Below are positions 60,697 through 61,642 of a stretch of 61,642 nucleotides of DNA, in pieces. Position numbers and translations under genes: made by a program. Source of the DNA: Beroe ovata (lineage: Eukaryota > Ctenophora > Nuda > Beroida > Beroidae); NCBI GenBank assembly GCA_946803715.1, contig CAMPET010000010.1:593587-655228 (forward strand). The letters run 5' to 3'. Positions within the stretch are counted from its first letter, which is position 1. Every line of letters starts with the position of its first letter. The notes below the pieces were generated by a model that was not told where the DNA came from, did no database searches, and saw nothing but the letters and a program-made list of their open reading frames with translations.

Positions 60697-61642
60697 CTAA
60701 CCCAACCTTACCATCGACACCTTCATCTCGACAACTACTACATCGACTGAAGCAACAACGCCTTATCGCAGGACGTTTGAAGAATAGAAGAATTGTTAGA
60801 TTACCTTCACCACCAGACGCATTGGCCATTGACGCACCCTCCTCCACAACAGATTCCCAACTTCCTGCATACCCATTACCCTTCATCAAAAGTATGAAAC
60901 AATCCGATCTCATCCGATGATCAGTTCCTGAGTAAGTGGCCGACATAACCCCTTATCGACCCAAAACATGTCAGTTTGAGTGAGCATTTGAGGATAGCTC
61001 CCAAACGGATCCACCGATTGACTTGAAACTTCTACCATAGCTCAAGGACCATTAGGAACTCAGACAACCAAAATTTCACTTCAATCCGATTATCAGTTNA
61101 ACAGAACGACTCAATACACCTACACTCTACAGTTACACTACGGAGCTACAGAATTCTCGCACCACTACACCTCCTACTCTCTCCTGAGTTCTAACTCGAC
61201 CACTTACCAATCAGCAGCTTGGTTGATAAGCAAAAACACTGGACCTAAATAGTGTTTCCTATGTATTGTATTTCATCATCTGTATTTCATTTCATTATCT
61301 GACACTGAAAGTAAAACGTAGTAACGTAGAAGCTCTCAATTCTCATGACCCTGACTGAACGTCGTCTAAAAATCTCAAGTCTTGTTTTCTCTTGCTATAA
61401 ATGGCAACATGGCAATTCCATTGACAAATTCGACCATCTCAAAAGTTACCAAGCTGCTCAAGGAGAAGACGGTCGACTCCTCCGTCGTTGTAAGGATACA
61501 GCCCTGTATGGCCTCATATCTATAGCTAACCCAACCTCACCATCGACACCTTCATCTCGACAACTACTACATCGACTGAAACAACAACGCCTTATCGCAG
61601 GACGTTTGTAGAATAGAAGAATTGTTAGATTACCTTCACCAC
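60058..61642. repeat. Nicolin-1 3' region present in three partial copies
   Basis: A segment starting CTAACCCAACCTCACCATCGAC occurs at 60058, about 60695 and about 61525. Another (AACAGAACGACTCAATACACC...) occurs at 60367 and 61100. The C-terminal exon candidate occurs at 60580-60696 and 61409-61525. The unit offset between the two full copies is 829 bp. Single n's at 60057 and 61099 sit at copy edges. In the last copy the acceptor CTTGCAG has become CTTGCTA, and a GAC to GTA change alters one residue, but the reading frame stays open. Uncollapsed haplotypes or a true tandem duplication are both possible. Confidence 0.75.

Overview
This is nuclear DNA of an animal. The genes have GT-AG introns (about 70 bp to several kb), intergenic DNA is AT-rich and crowded with (TG)n/(CA)n microsatellites, and the products are typically metazoan: a CaM kinase I, monoacylglycerol lipase, LRRC72, nicolin-1, an SRR1-like protein and a KDEL-type protein O-glucosyltransferase. 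Compact genes and short introns suggest an early-branching or small invertebrate (a sponge would fit), but I cannot name the species. The sequence is a draft scaffold: two N-runs (247 and 602 bp) lie in microsatellites, and eight single n's mark contig joins. At three of these joins the flanking sequence is repeated (29723, 43191, 60057/61099), which looks like uncollapsed haplotypes rather than real duplication.

Layout. 1-7 kb: no convincing gene; microsatellites and a cluster of CCAAT boxes. 7.2-17.7 kb (minus strand): five supported exons of one or two ankyrin-repeat genes, separated by 7 kb with no recognised exon. 16.1-16.8 kb: CpG-rich fold-back repeat. 18.4-22.1 kb (+): LRRC72, all eight coding exons. 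22.9-24.6 kb (+): monoacylglycerol lipase, with an unresolved 5' end. 26.1-39.4 kb (-): CaM kinase I, ten coding exons, with an 8.8-kb intron that holds a repeated 2.2-kb block, a MITE-like element and a gap. 41.2-42.1 kb (+): a 189-aa multipass membrane protein. 42.6-45.3 kb (+): an SRR1-like gene, one truncated copy and one complete. 45.5-47.3 kb (-): POGLUT2/3-type glucosyltransferase. 48.3-58.7 kb (+): a dense same-strand run of seven genes: TMEM223-like, NOP16 (intronless), DUF885 protein (intronless), TMEM186-like, a C2H2 zinc-finger gene (intronless coding region), another TMEM223/186-like gene and a TMEM70-like gene. 58.9-61.6 kb (+): nicolin-1, with its 3' end repeated across contig joins.

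The most interesting feature is the 48.3-58.7 kb run. It contains four divergent genes that share one architecture: a basic presequence, a short hydrophobic-aromatic motif, a two-helix membrane hairpin and a soluble tail. They resemble TMEM223, TMEM186 and TMEM70, the mitochondrial respiratory-chain assembly factors, gathered here in 10 kb. Splice phases were checked by hand for every multi-exon gene, and all agree except at the 5' end of the lipase, across the missing part of the ankyrin gene(s), and at the nicolin-1 3' end.
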